Positions 32,480 to 45,110 of a stretch of DNA of 64,000 nucleotides are shown one piece after another. The first letter of the stretch is position 1. Each line of letters opens with the position of its first letter. The notes under the pieces are model-generated. The model had not been told where the DNA came from. It worked only from the letters and a program-made list of their open reading frames with translations, and ran no database searches. Source of the stretch: Batillaria attramentaria (lineage: Eukaryota > Mollusca > Gastropoda > Batillariidae); contig JACVVK020000084.1 in assembly GCA_018292915.2 (NCBI GenBank), forward strand, positions 22,501 to 86,500. Direction: 5' to 3'. A program made the translations under genes and the position numbers.

Positions 32480-33020
32480 AGACTCGGTCATGCCTCCACA
32501 AGCGCAGCAGCCAGTAATAAACGACAAGTCAGTGACGGTTACACGGGCCAATTTCATCTTTGCTAAGCGGGTGCGTGCATGGGTGTTTGGGAGTTTAACG
32601 TCCTTTTCCACCACATAGGGTGATATCAAAGACGGGGCAACGATAAAAAAAGCCAGCACAAATATTTGGCCCCAGTCGGGATACGAACTCACGACCCGAG
32701 CATTAAAAGTCCAACGCTCTACCATCTTTGCTAAGCCAACTCAACTTACGTTTCGGAACAGTTCTGCTCGTGAGGGAGCGCCTGTACGCTCGAAATACTC
32801 TATCTTCATGATTACTACAGCAATACGCCTACAGTGTTGTTTACGCTTTGCACAAGCGGTCGAACTTTCAAATTCTACGACTGTTGTTACACAACTGGAG
32901 CGCTCAGTGTGCTCGCTTCGTCATCGAGTACGCTTCTGTTGGCTCAGCAGCAGCGCTACTTGCAGACGCTGACACTGTGCAGGTCACAGTGTCTAAGTAG
33001 TGTGATGATAGACTGTTACC
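32480..33020 (+). repeat. dispersed repeat family E, copy 3, split by SINE-A
   Basis: Family E landmarks run from about CATCTTTGCTAAGC to CAGACGCTGACACTGTGCAGG. A SINE-A lies inside (32569-32722). With the SINE and one duplicated 14-mer removed, E reads through continuously, as in the uninterrupted copy at 47710-48050. This orders the two insertions in time. Confidence 0.72.
32569..32722 (-). mobile_element. SINE-A inserted in family E, 14-bp TSD
   Basis: CATCTTTGCTAAGC flanks it perfectly at 32555-32568 and 32723-32736. Body plus most of the head are present; it stops at CAACGCTCTAC in the A-box region. Confidence 0.9.
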
Positions 33021-33399
33021 AAGAGTGAACTGCTCACTACGATCTGTGGGCACAAAAATGGTAGCATTAACCCTTTTGAATGGAAATCAGGTTTTAAATT
33101 AAACAGGGGCGATTGACACCACTGACAGTGCATCGACTGGTTCGGCATATTGATACAAACTATCCTTGTAACTACGTGATCTTCCTAGGTGCAACGTCTT
33201 CGGTGACAAATGTTGGCTCTGAGTAACAAGTGCTTGGACGTACATGTATCAGATTCACGTACTGGGTGCCCCCCCCCCCCCCCCATTTTCGTTTTCACCC
33301 TGTGTGACCGCCTCGGAATGTGTATTTACGATCAGTTGGTTTAATCTCGATATTCAGCCCAGCAGTCTATCTTGTCCTCTTCTCTTGTTTATGAAGAGG
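33021..33399. other. intergenic, no gene recognised
   Basis: Unassigned, with a C-run at 33269-33284. Confidence 0.5.
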
Positions 33400-33711
<312 letters not shown>

Positions 33712-33860
33712 TGCCTTCAACTTATCACTGTGCGATATTTTTCGATATTGCGATGTGTTATTTTTCCCTCCTTTTGTCAACAACTGTTCTGTCAGAAAAA
33801 TCTGCTCAAATCTGTATTGCTCTAAAAATGCATTAGCATTTTGTGAAAACTGTGCTGTTT

Positions 33861-33950
<90 letters not shown>
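33861..33950. repeat. (CA)n microsatellite
   Basis: About 90 bp of pure CA. Confidence 0.93.
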
Positions 33951-33952
<2 letters not shown>

Positions 33953-34725
33953 CATGCATTGCATCGTATCAGAAGTTCTGCTTTGACTGACCACCCGAAA
34001 CACGCTGCATGAGGCCGGCCACCACCGGCTACAGAATTCATATCAGTCATACATCTTTGTAAATGTGCAGACTTCAAATTGCCTTGTTTGTTGTTACTCT
34101 CTCTTCCCCGAACAGCATGAATCATCACTTTAAAATCTCGTTTACTACGCACCAAATTTAGGCGTATAGAATTTCTTTCCAAAATAACCAGCACGCGTAT
34201 GTATTTTTTTTTGCACATTTTTACCAAGAAGCTAAAAAGCTCGGTGGCTGAGTCATGCTTACTCCCCCTAAGGAGTAGAACAGGGGTGGCATGCTATGCG
34301 AGTGTCGCTAAACAGGTTTCTGTGCTCAGTGCTAGGGTCCCCTTTTCCTTTTTTTTTTTAGTTTCCGAACGGTAGCCTTGCGGCCCCATATCTTACCCCG
34401 TCTCAACAAAGAGCCGTCTCCCTCCGCAATGGGGCTTGGCTGCACGACTGGCGCGACCTGTGAGGTGTCTGCACGTCCCACTATATACCCCGGTTCGCGT
34501 GTCCTTGCCATCAAGGATGTTTGCGAAAACTGATAGTCGTGTTGTCGATATCAGAATCTGAGTTGTTTTTTTGCTGTTGTTGTTGTTGTTGTTGTTGTAT
34601 TAAATTTTCTGCGAAAATGTGATAACATGTATTGGGTTTCCAACACTTTTTTTTTTGCACCAGTTAGAGGTTGGAAATAAGAAAACGACTCATGATTGCC
34701 CACAATGCTGAACGACCATGTCTGA
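33951..34725. other. intergenic, no gene recognised
   Basis: Contains (TTG)n at 34574-34598. No gene or named repeat. Confidence 0.5.
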
Positions 34726-34900
34726 GGGTGGGTGGGTGTTTGGGGGTTTAACGTCTTTTCCACCACATAGGGTGATATCAAAGACGGGGCAACGAAGAAA
34801 AAGCCAGCACAAATATTTAGCCCCAGCCGGGATCGAACTCACGACCCGAGCATTAGAAATCCAACGCTCTACCATTCGGCCACCCCGGCCGGCTCCCCGT
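34726..34900 (-). mobile_element. SINE-A, full length, 10-bp TSD
   Basis: Complete head and body. CCATGTCTGA flanks it at 34716-34725 and 34901-34910. Confidence 0.9.
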
Positions 34901-35021
34901 CCATGTCTGATTTGAACTCCAGTCGAACTTCCAGTTACAGAATGTTATATTACGGCAATACACCTCTCCAGATCTGGCATTTTTAACTATTCAGTAAACA
35001 GGTGAAACGACTCTGTTGTTA

Positions 35022-35287
35022 ATAATAATAATAATAATAATAATTGTGTTTACCAATTTTTTCACTGGCCCTTGAACCCCGCACGCTCACGTGAATCACA
35101 CGCACTTTCTCACATACTGGACATGGGTGAACATAATTACAATCACGTGTTGCAAAGGGTGGGCGCAGCTATTTTAAATTTCGGAATTTGTTTCTCGACT
35201 GAACATTTCCAAAGCTGAGGAGGGACGGAGGACGCCGGAGTACCCGCAGGAGAACCCCCAACGATCGGCCCGAATGAACGGTGCCAT

Positions 35288-35356
<69 letters not shown>

Positions 35357-35428
35357 TTTCTTTGCCTCGAATGGGACCCGAACCTGATCTCTCGTGACGA
35401 AATCTTAACCACTAGACCAGTAGTTGGT
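35022..35428 (-). mobile_element. SINE-B, full length, with (AG)n expansion inside
   Basis: Starts at the left with an (AAT)n tail (35022-35044) and ends in a tRNA-like head (GGTCTAGTGGTTAAGATTTCG, AGGTTCGGGTCCCATTCG on the minus strand). A (GA)n tract (35289-35356) sits between head and body, where the reference copy has only a short pyrimidine tract. Confidence 0.82.
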
Positions 35429-35430
35429 GA

Positions 35431-35712
35431 ACCGCCCGAGAACCTGTGAACATAATATTATCACGTATTGCAGTCTCGCTGTGTGCGTTGCACAGCTGCT
35501 CACGCAGAAGTTCCGGGTATCGCAGATTTTGTGCACGCGAATTTATCTTTGGATCCGCTTCGAGATTTCCAGATAATGTGTCGACACCCGCCCTTCATTA
35601 AGAGCACTGGTTGCAGGTGGTCACATAAATTTTACGTGTGGCACACTGATATTGTTGTGAACAAAAAATTCTTTTTGGCGTCGTTTGAGCCCACCCGGAA
35701 ATACGTGAAAGA
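35431..35712. other. intergenic, no gene recognised
   Basis: Short unassigned stretch between SINE-B and SINE-A. Confidence 0.45.
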
Positions 35713-35877
35713 GGGTGGGTGGGAGTTTAACGTCCTTTTCCACCACGTATGGGTGACATCAAAGACGGGGCAACGAGATAAAAAAGGCCAGCACAAATAT
35801 GTGGCCCCAGCCGGGAATCGAACTCACGACCCGGGCATTAGGAGTCCAACGCTGTACCATTCGGCCACCCCGGCTTC
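35713..35877 (-). mobile_element. SINE-A, full length, imperfect TSD
   Basis: Flanked by GAAATACGTGAAAGA on the left and GAAACACGCGAAAGA on the right (13 of 15 match), a decayed target duplication, so older than the copies with perfect ones. Confidence 0.8.
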
Positions 35878-35897
35878 CTGAAACACGCGAAAGAAGA

Positions 35898-36125
35898 GGG
35901 TGGGGTGAATGCGTGGGGCGTTTAACGCCCTTTTCAACCACACAAGACACTCCGTACCGCGCATGAGTATCCCATGTTTTGGGCTCCTTTTTTTTCGGTC
36001 TTGGCTCTGCATGTGAAAATCAGGCAAGATTAACAGTTCCTTAACGGCTCTTACTGCAGCAAACACGAGTATAATCAAAGTGCAACACTCTCACTAACCC
36101 AAATTTAACTTGAATCCATAAACAT
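35898..36125 (-). repeat. SINE-A scrap joined to family C, copy 2
   Basis: 35898-35944 is a SINE-A 3' scrap. 35945-36125 is family C, inverted relative to copy 1, with CCGTACCGCGCATGAGTATC, AGGCAAGATTAAC, ACGGCTCTTACTGCAGCAAA and CTCACTAACCCAAATTTAAC. Copy 3 at 42195 has the same start, so C begins near CGTACCGCGC. Confidence 0.65.
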
Positions 36126-36183
36126 AAATTAATCTAGCATAAGAGCGACAAAGAAGTCGCCATGCTGCTAAGCTGATGAAGAA

Positions 36184-36358
36184 GGTGGGTGGGTGGGTGT
36201 TTGGGGGTTTAACGTCCTTTTCCACCACATACGGGTGATATCAAAGACGGGGCAACGATGAAAAAGCCAGCACAAACATTTGGCCCCAGCCGGTATACGA
36301 ACTCACGACCCGAGCATTAGATGTCCAGCGCTCTACCATTCGGCCACCCCGGCTCCCC
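36184..36358 (-). mobile_element. SINE-A, full length, 14-bp TSD with one mismatch
   Basis: AAGCTGATGAAGAA (36170-36183) against AAGCTGATGAGGAA (36359-36372). Complete head and body. Confidence 0.9.
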
Positions 36359-36372
36359 AAGCTGATGAGGAA

Positions 36373-36746
36373 ACCCATTATCTTGTCTGCAATGCTGACG
36401 TTCTTACGCAAAGACACTGACGAAATCTTCTCCAGCTGGAAGGAACTTAACTGGTTAGACCTCGGCCATTGTTGGACTTTGTGACCTTTTAAACCTACAA
36501 GTCACCGCACTGCACACACATAACTAATTTTCCCTCCTTTGAGCCAGATCGGGTAAATCCCATTTAAGGCGCTAGGTTTTAGACCCCCGGGTCACGAAGG
36601 TCAGTGTTTCCAAAAATAATTTCGGCATAAGTTCAAGGGTCACTGTGACTGAGGATACATCCGTGATCACAGACATCAAAAGGTTTTGAACGCACCTTGT
36701 GGATACAATTATATCCGAGACATTTTGTGTACTTTTGACTGACTGG
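36373..36746. other. intergenic, no gene recognised
   Basis: Unassigned sequence. Confidence 0.45.
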
Positions 36747-37250
36747 CATAATCATCATCATCATTATCATTGTCGTCATCGTCCGTCGTCGTCGTCGTCG
36801 TCATGGGGAGCTCGGGCAGTCGAGTTGGAGAGCGTTGGACTTTCAATACTCGGGTGGTGAGTTTGATTCCCGGATGTAGCCGAATATTTGTGCTGGCCTT
36901 TTTCTCGTTGCCCTGTCATGCAGTCATTGATGTCATCCGTGCGTGGCGGGAAAAAGACGTTAAACCCTTAAACATCCACCAGCTACCCACCCTCGTCGTC
37001 ATCATCATCGCCAACTTTGTCAGTCGCCATTATTAGTATTTGACTAATGGTGACATCATCATCATGGTCGTCGTCGTCGTTTTCGTTATCATCACAGTCA
37101 TCGTCGTCATCTTCATCGTCGTCGTCGTCATCATCATCGTAGTCATGATCATCATCATCATCATCGTAGTCAGTCATCATGGTAGTCATCATCATCACCA
37201 TCGTCATCTTTATTATTATTATCATTATTACTTATTATTATTATTAGTAT
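36747..37250 (+). repeat. (ATC/GTC)n block containing a SINE-A
   Basis: Trinucleotide ATC/GTC repeats at 36747-36803 and 36996-37250 flank a diverged plus-strand SINE-A (36805-36985: GGGGAGCTCGGGCAGTCGAG to AAACATCCACC). Asp/Val/Ile-rich frames here are compositional. The tract ends in (ATT)n near 37210-37245. Confidence 0.8.
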
Positions 37251-37760
37251 GTAGGTGCAGTGTGTGCGCGTACGCACACATTCTTTCACTTTCAACAATT
37301 ACTCAACTTTGTCAGTCAGATCATCCCCAGTTTCAAGTTCATCAAAAGGGATACCGCAGTCAAGCTCCATTTCGAACTGGCTTCTAATTCGATCAAAAAC
37401 TGCACCACATCCGCTTAGATTAACTACAATGTAGCAATAGAGAACAAAGACATTAGCAGTGAAGCCCTCAGTACCGGCCTGCCTAATCAAACACGTCCAC
37501 TGATTTAAACCACAAGGCCCCGACTCTGAAATGCAAGCGGCACTACACGCAACGGAGACTGTTACCCGCTACCGGGTATCATACTATTCATACGACTGTC
37601 CCCAACCCTTGCCTCAGTCACCCGGTATTGGCTCTGGTACAGATGAGCTTTCGAGGATCGCCGGCTTTAGTGGCAACCCAGAAAAAGCGGGCAGGGGTTG
37701 TGGGGAAGGGGTGGGGGGTGGGAGGGGGAGTAGGGTATAGCAGCTACCCTCTCTCTCTCT
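37251..37760. other. intergenic upstream of the bHLH gene
   Basis: Repeat-poor. A G-rich stretch (37683-37730) and a short (CT)n (37749-37767) lie just before the promoter region. Confidence 0.45.
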
Positions 37761-38202
37761 CTTTCTCTAGACGAGTCCCGCCACTGTCCCCACGAAGCGA
37801 CAACTGACAAGTGTGAGTGGGCGGAGCCCGAAGACCTGTCAATCACGGCTGGCGCGAGGACAGTTCCCAGTGATTGGCTGGCGGCGCGGGGCTGGGGTGA
37901 GGTGGGGCACGCGGGCACGCGCCTGAAACTGACTGCCGAAGCCAGCAGTGCACATTCGGCACACGACCGGCACGAGCCAAGCTGGGGAACCAGGACACGA
38001 GGAAACGACAGAAGAAAGAAGAAGAGGAGATTCGAGAACCGTTTCCTACTGTCTGTCCCGCTTGATTTTCATCTTTGGCACCCTCCCCGATCCGAACACC
38101 ACCTGCCATTGTTTACACACCTGCACCCCCCTCCTGGGGTAGTAACCTGTGGTTGTTGTGGTTGTCACTGGTGTTGTCCTCGAACTTGTGGCAGCCCTGA
38201 CC
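37761..38202 (+). promoter_or_regulatory. promoter/5'UTR region of the achaete-scute gene
   Basis: GC-rich sequence leading to the start codon. It contains a GC-box-like GTGGGCGGAGC (37817-37827), a PBX-MEIS consensus in inverted form CTGTCAATCA (37836-37845), an inverted CCAAT box (GATTGGCTGG near 37872-37881) and an E-box CACCTG (38118-38123). Read on the minus strand the E-box sits in GCAGGTGTG, the site type preferred by achaete-scute factors, so auto- or cross-regulation is possible. No TATA box is evident. An in-frame TAA at 38143-38145 shows that the coding frame does not extend further upstream. The transcription start is not defined. Confidence 0.5.
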
Positions 38203-40098
38203 ATGGCGACGATCGCGTCGCAGTCAGCGATGGCTACGACGGCGATGACGACGACTACCACATCAGCGCTGACGTTTACGACTTTGCCGAAAGCCGCCAC
38301 CATCAGCAGCATCCCGGTACGAGCCATCCCCGTGCCCAACACCAACAAGCTGATTCTCGCCGGGCCCTGCATCGTTCTCAGAACCGCTACAGTCGCCGAG
38401 CAAGTGCAGGCACTGCGCCAGGAAAAGACGGTGGTTACGAAACCGGCAGAGCCGCAGTCCCCGGAGCTGCTGAGATGCAAGCGAAGATCGGATATCTCCC
38501 GGCTCGGTTTTCCAGAGGCCAAACCGGCGTCTGTCTCCCGGAGAAACGCCAGGGAACGTAACCGAGTGAAGCTGGTGAACCAAGGGTTTGAAACCCTGCG
38601 CGAGCACGTTCCCAACGGGAAGAAAAACCGCAAGATGAGCAAAGTGGAGACGCTGAGGTCAGCCGTGGAATACATTCGTCAGATGCAGCAGTTGCTGGAA
38701 GACCATGACGCTCAGATCGTCAAGATCAAGGTCGACGTCAGCGACGACGACAACATGGCTGACATCAACATCGACAGCGACGACAGTGTGTCGGTTGCAG
38801 ATTGTGACGTTGACATGACGTCATCGGTAGAGATGCCAGAAGCTGACACCACGACGGCCACAGCCGTAAGCAACACCAGCGGTGACAGTGACATTTTGCC
38901 AAACAACAATAACAACAACAACAACAACAACAAATTCATGAACTTCAACATCAACAACAACGGCGATGTGAACAACCTGAACATGAACGATGTGAACAAT
39001 CTCAACGTGAACGCATTGAACAACCTGAACGGTCTGAACATGAACGGTCTGAGTGTAACGGTTTGAATGTGAACGGCTTGGATTTGCACGGTTTGAACGT
39101 GAACGCACTCAGTATTTTGTCTCCGAAAGAGGCCACGTCAGTGGCAGGATCTCAGCCGTTCACCGTCCTGACCGTCCCCCTGCAACAGACCGACATGTCG
39201 CAACAGACTTCATCGGACGACGTCTTCCTCCAGATTCCTTTGTTCCAGCAGGGCCAAGTCTTTGCCACCCCGGTAACCACAACCATGGGTACAATGACCA
39301 CATTCACCACTCTCCGAGGGATGGGGTCTTTGTCCGGTGGCCCGGGCATCACCTTCTCGGAACTTCAGCCTCAGCAGCAGCAGCAGCAACAGCAACAACA
39401 GCAGCAAAGGCAGAGATTGTCTTCTTCGTCCGAGAGCCACAGCAGTTTGGTTGTGTGCGAAAACCAGCAGAATCCACAGCAGCAGAACCAACAACAGAAC
39501 ATCATGCAGCAACAGCAGCGTCAGCAACAGGACGTCATGCAGCAACAGGACGTCATGCAGCAACAGGACGTCATGCAGCAACAGGACGTCATGCAGCAAC
39601 AGCAGAATCAGCATCAAAATGTCGTGCAGCAACAGCAGCAGAGTCAGCAAACAAATTTGCAAGAGGGTCAGCAGCAGCAGCTAGCGATCCCGCAGCATCA
39701 GATTCAGCAACATGAAACTATCACCGTTCCTTTGTCTGAACACACGCTGACGGATCTCTCCCTCACCGACAACCACCAGACTCTCACCATCCTCCGCCGA
39801 CAACTGCAGCTCGACCAAAACCAGCAGTTCCACCACCAGACCTCTTCTCTCTCAGACCCTGTCACGAGCGGTAGCCTGTCTCTAGCGGGCACCTGTCAGC
39901 GCGCCCAGCTGCAGATGTCTGTGGACCAAGTGCCGTCTCCGAGCCTGTCCACAGCGTCCAGTCACACATCGGACAGTTCGTGCGAATCCTACGAGCAGCT
40001 GGACTCGCTGGAGTCCGAGGATCTGCAGGACTTGTCCAAATGGATCACGGAACACTTATTGTGCAGCGCCAGCCATGTGCAGGACATTCAGTGTCACG
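38203..40098 (+). CDS. ASCL1: achaete-scute (ASCL1-type) bHLH transcription factor, exon 1
   Basis: A proneural transcription factor that would act in the nucleus as a heterodimer with an E protein (daughterless/TCF type), binding E-boxes to promote neural fate. The bHLH domain is at residues 113-166 (38539-38700). The basic region [11 protein letters not shown] has the E-box-contacting Glu. It is followed by [12 protein letters not shown], the [16 protein letters not shown] helix and QQLLEDHDA, which are ASCL1/2-type signatures. N-terminal Thr/Ala-rich region 1-45; acidic Asp-rich region about 180-215; Asn-rich GLNxN repeats about 233-300; Gln-rich region about 391-495 with four QQQDVM repeats; C-terminal [21 protein letters not shown] (about 594-614), matching the family's conserved C-terminal motif. 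Start: the first in-frame ATG, context ACCATGG. A one-base deletion at 39046-39059 ends the literal frame at 39066 (287 aa); restoring it gives about 659 aa with exon 2, far longer than the usual 200-350. Donor CACG|GTAAGTC, phase 1. Confidence 0.9.
39046..39059 (+). other. frameshift site: 14-nt unit in a 15-nt coding repeat
   Basis: The region is built of 15-nt units encoding G-L-N-x-N. Units before (39031-39045) and after (39060-39074 onward) are 15 nt, but the unit GGTCTGAGTGTAAC has 14. Downstream, the +2 frame stays open for about 345 codons, uses Gln/Ser/Thr-rich coding sequence and carries the family's C-terminal motif. The break is therefore a local one-base loss: an assembly or read error, a segregating allele, or, less likely, a natural frameshift. 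Confidence 0.85.
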
Positions 40099-40190
40099 GT
40101 AAGTCAAAGTGTTTATACGTATTCACTTGTCATCTGTTTCTTCAGTGCATTTATGTTTTTTTGTTTTTTTTTGTTTTTCAAATTAATTAA

Positions 40191-41203
40191 TTAATTAATT
40201 TTTCATGGCATTCATTTACCCAGAGATCGTTGTTTATACATACTTTTCATTTATTTGTCAGTAATGCTTATTTATTTTATTATGTTGCTTTTTGTCACTG
40301 TAGTCATTTAACCGACGTATTTTTGTCATCGTTGAGTTCCTATTTTCCGTAAATGAAACCGACCTTTTCAAAAAGTGTAGGCGCACCACAATTTCATTCG
40401 CCGGTTGGCAAATGATAAATTCAGTGTTTTCTGTATTTTGTCTTTTTCAACTCAGCTTTATCTCAGCAGGACTTGTGAATGCTAACTTCTTTCTTTCTTT
40501 CTCTCTTTCCTTCTTCTTCTTCTTCTCCCCCAAAGCACTAACAGAATGTCCACCAGTACGGCGTGTGTGTTCGAGCGAACATAATATCACTTGGTCGGTG
40601 GATAGGATAAATCTCCCCCCCCCCCCAACAACACGACTGTCGTCTTTTCTATATAGTCTCATATCCCGCTAACAGCGAGATCTGCGCTTGACCCCCCGCG
40701 CGGCAAGAATATCTTTAGGACTGACACTGGCGAAGCGTTTGTACTCGGTGGCGCGCAGACTGAAGTTGACACAGGACACTTTTCAAGGCTGTAGCTCAAC
40801 CTGGGACACCAAACCTACAGTACCTCTACTAGTGTTTGGAAAAGAGGACCGAAACTCTTTTCAACTACATGGCGCTTGAGTACTTTTTCCTAGATACTAT
40901 TTCCTAGATGACGGTAGCTTACAGGCCTGTAGGGTGTTGTAGAAGATCTGAGGCGGGCGGCGCTTTATTTTGAACATGGCAAACACGATCGCGGTCCCAG
41001 TTCGCGCACTGCGCTAACAACCCGCTCTTCAAGTATCCACGGAAATAAAGTATATAATGCTGAAATGTCTTCTCCACGATCGTCGCGGAGTGGTAACTGA
41101 AATCACTGTCGCAATTTTCTTTTGTGTTTGCTCGCTGCTTTTAGCAGCTTCTCCAATTATTTGCCCGTGCAGGGATTTTTTTAAACGATTGCTTGCGATG
41201 CAT
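40191..41203. other. intron, first kilobase, no gene recognised
   Basis: T-rich with (TTAA)n at 40183-40201, a C-run at 40615-40626 and pyrimidine tracts at 40491-40530. No recognised repeat family. Confidence 0.5.
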
Positions 41204-41258
41204 GAGAGAGAGAGAGAGAGAGGGGGGGGGGAGAGAGGGAGAGAGAGAGAGAGAGAGT
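41204..41258. repeat. (GA)n with G-run
   Basis: GA dinucleotides interrupted by about ten G. Confidence 0.85.
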
Positions 41259-42194
41259 TTTGAAGCCGGTTTTCCTTTGTATGTACCACCAGACATTCCT
41301 GATCAGTATCAGGTCACTTTTCCGCTTTGCTGACCACCTAAGACCTATTATCATTATAAATACATGTGATATCCTTTACTGGGGATATGGTTACGGACAA
41401 AAAGCGAAACCATTGACTGAATGAGCGTTTATCGGCATTGCCGAACGAACGGGTGCTTCTACGCTGTGGCTCTGCGCGTTCCGCCGCATCTTTATCGATC
41501 GAGCCAGCCGGCTTTTTTGTTGTTGTTGTTGGTGTTTTTTTTTGTTTTTTTTTGTTTGTTTTTTTGTTTTTTTAATGATTATTAACTCCAGGTTGATGAG
41601 CAGGGGGCTTTTATTTTTGGTCGTGTTTGTGGGTACGTCTGTGTGATTCCAGCAGTACATCAGTTGGTGGTTGTTTTTGTCCTTACTACAGCCCAAACAT
41701 AGTGTTATGTGTGGCTTAGGTAAGAAACTGTACCGTTCACTATCCTGTTTTGATCAGTTTGTGTGCCATTGTTTCTGGAGGAGGTAACAACCGTACCATT
41801 AGTATTTATGAATCTGAAAACTCGCATGATGCAATGGAGCTATATGACTAATGAAAGACTGTGTATCTGCTTATGTGTGTTGGTATGTTTGTGTGTGCGC
41901 AGGGGCAAGGGAGGATGAGTGGAAGGCGTTATGTGTGTATGTGTATGTGTTAAGGGGGGGGGGGAGAGTTGAATTTAAAATGAGAGAAAGGACCGGACCA
42001 CCCCCCCCCCCCACCCCACGCCATTCCCAGGTCACGCGACTACCCCAAGGTAATCTGAAGCGATCACTGAGTTTAACGCTTACAGAATTGCTGTCACTGC
42101 AAGTTAGTGTTAGCGCTAACAGGCCCGTCATCTACAGGCTCTGTAGAAAAGAAACTTAGACTAGTTAGGATTTTTGACGTTGTTAACAACAACA
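41259..42194. other. intronic, no gene recognised
   Basis: T-rich tract at 41515-41573 and C/G runs at 41955-42012. Nothing named. Confidence 0.45.
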
Positions 42195-42390
42195 AAATAA
42201 TTGTTAACACATTTCGTACCGCGCTCGAGTATCTCAAGTTTTTGTTTTTTTTCTTTTTTTAAAACCATGTGTCGGTTTCGGCCCTGTATGAGAAAAGCAG
42301 GCAAGATTAACGGCTCCACGACGGCTCCTACTGCAGCAAACATGAGTATTATCAAAGAACAACACTTTCACTGAGCCAAATTTAAATCCA
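42195..42390 (-). repeat. dispersed repeat family C, copy 3
   Basis: TTTCGTACCGCGCTCGAGTA, AGGCAAGATTAACGGCTCC, CTACTGCAGCAAACATGAGT and CACTGAGCCAAATTTAAATC align with copies 1 and 2. A G-rich stretch (42429-42458) and a T-run (42519-42538) follow. Confidence 0.65.
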
Positions 42391-43308
<918 letters not shown>

Positions 43309-43424
43309 TGTTTATGAGGGTGAATGGGGTGGAAAAAATACGGCACTCAATTTTGCACAGTCAGCGGTTGACAAAAATAAATTGACCATTGCACTTCTAC
43401 TCACTACTTCTCCCCTGTCTCCTG

Positions 43425-43577
43425 GGCGTTTAACGTCCTTTTCCACCACGCATGGATGATACCAAAGACGGGGCAACTAGACAAAAGCCTACATCATATT
43501 CAGCCCCAGCCGGGATTCGAACTCACGACCCGAGCATTGAAAGTCCAACACTCTACCATTCGGCTATCCCGGCTCCC
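43425..43577 (-). mobile_element. SINE-A, near full length
   Basis: Body (GGGCGTTTAACGTCCTTTTCC onward) and complete head ending CGGCTATCCCGGCTCCC. (GA)n follows at 43580-43604. Confidence 0.85.
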
Positions 43578-43604
43578 TAGAGAGAGAGAGAGAGGGAGAG
43601 AGAG

Positions 43605-44231
<627 letters not shown>

Positions 44232-44258
44232 AGCTGAATCAAGAGGAAGAATACGGAC

Positions 44259-44420
44259 CTAGTCGAAAGGCAGCCGGAACAGATACGTTTTCAAGTCAGA
44301 CTTGAAACGATGTATGTCCGTCAGGTCTCTCAGATCGGCAGGTAGTGCGTTCCAGAGTGACGGGACAACGAAACTGATCACGCGCTCGCCTATTGTCTTG
44401 AGGTTTCGGTGAGGAACTTT
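44259..44420 (-). pseudogene. CR1/L2-like LINE, C-terminal 53 codons
   Basis: Translating the minus strand gives GERVISFVVPSLWNALPADL, then RDLTDIHRFKSDLKTYLFRL, ending at a TAG (44259-44261). The SLWN.LP..LR......FK..LKT.LFR pattern is the well-known C-terminal end of CR1/L2/Jockey-group reverse transcriptases. Everything upstream is missing or out of frame, so this is a 5'-truncated relic. The (GA)n/(CA)n tract on its 3' side may mark its tail. Confidence 0.82.
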
Positions 44421-44871
44421 TCAACAGTGTTTCAGAAGAAGAACGAAGAGTGCGTGCTGTTTGGTGGACTGTGATGGAGTTTGAAAGGCTTTCGTGAATT
44501 GAGTGGTGCTCAGGTGGTAACTTTGTCAGTAAGGCAATTGTAGGTTACAGGTGTCATCGAGTTCTATTCATGGGTGACGGTACGACTTATTAGACAGTTT
44601 GCTGGAACTGATTGGTATTCAGGTGGTAACATTGTGAGCAAAACACGCGTAGTTTAGTAGGGATGAAATAAATCAATCTTACTTGTGTTAGATTACATTA
44701 TTTATTAACCTATCACCCAGCCCCACAGTTCACACAACGGAAGCTGACACTCGTATACGTCATTTCCGGACATCGGTATTTTATTTCCAGAATACAGACG
44801 TGTAATCAAAGGTGAACGATCTGCGTTCGTCACCGGGCCGGCTGCCGCGACCTAAAATATTATTAACCCCT
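44421..44871. other. intronic, no gene recognised
   Basis: Contains a loose duplication (CAGGTGGTAAC.TTGT at 44513-44527 and 44625-44639). No gene. Confidence 0.4.
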
Positions 44872-45110
44872 TCAGGGGAAGCCGGGGCGAATTGTGATAG
44901 TCCGCTCTCGGGTAACCACGGCAGATGTTACGGGAGGAACAATAGCCAATAGAACCGGCTGTCTCATTTCACCAGCCCGGGCCGTGGACATGCCGCCAGT
45001 TTCAGTGTCCACAGCAGATTTTGAATCTGCGGGCTGTTCAGAGGTCAGACTGATAAATTTAGTTTCCGCCAACGTCGCTGCTAAGCGCTTTAGGCATTGA
45101 AGGGTTTAGG
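44872..45110. mobile_element. candidate TTAA-type MITE
   Basis: Left end TTAACCCCTTCA and right end TTGAAGGGTTTA form a short imperfect inverted repeat around 240 bp. piggyBac-type elements insert at TTAA and often start CCC, so a piggyBac-derived MITE is possible. The right-hand site reads TTTA, not TTAA. Confidence 0.3.

Noticed and set aside
36983..37225. Asp-rich acidic protein
   Set aside because: Pure product of the (ATC/GTC)n trinucleotide tract.
37902..38561. 219-codon ORF overlapping the start of the bHLH gene
   Set aside because: Starts at a GTG in another frame and has no domain; the bHLH frame with the Kozak ATG is clearly the real one.
39210..39662. 150-codon Leu-rich minus-strand ORF
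   Set aside because: Antisense shadow of the Gln-rich coding repeat (CAG/CAA read as CTG/TTG).
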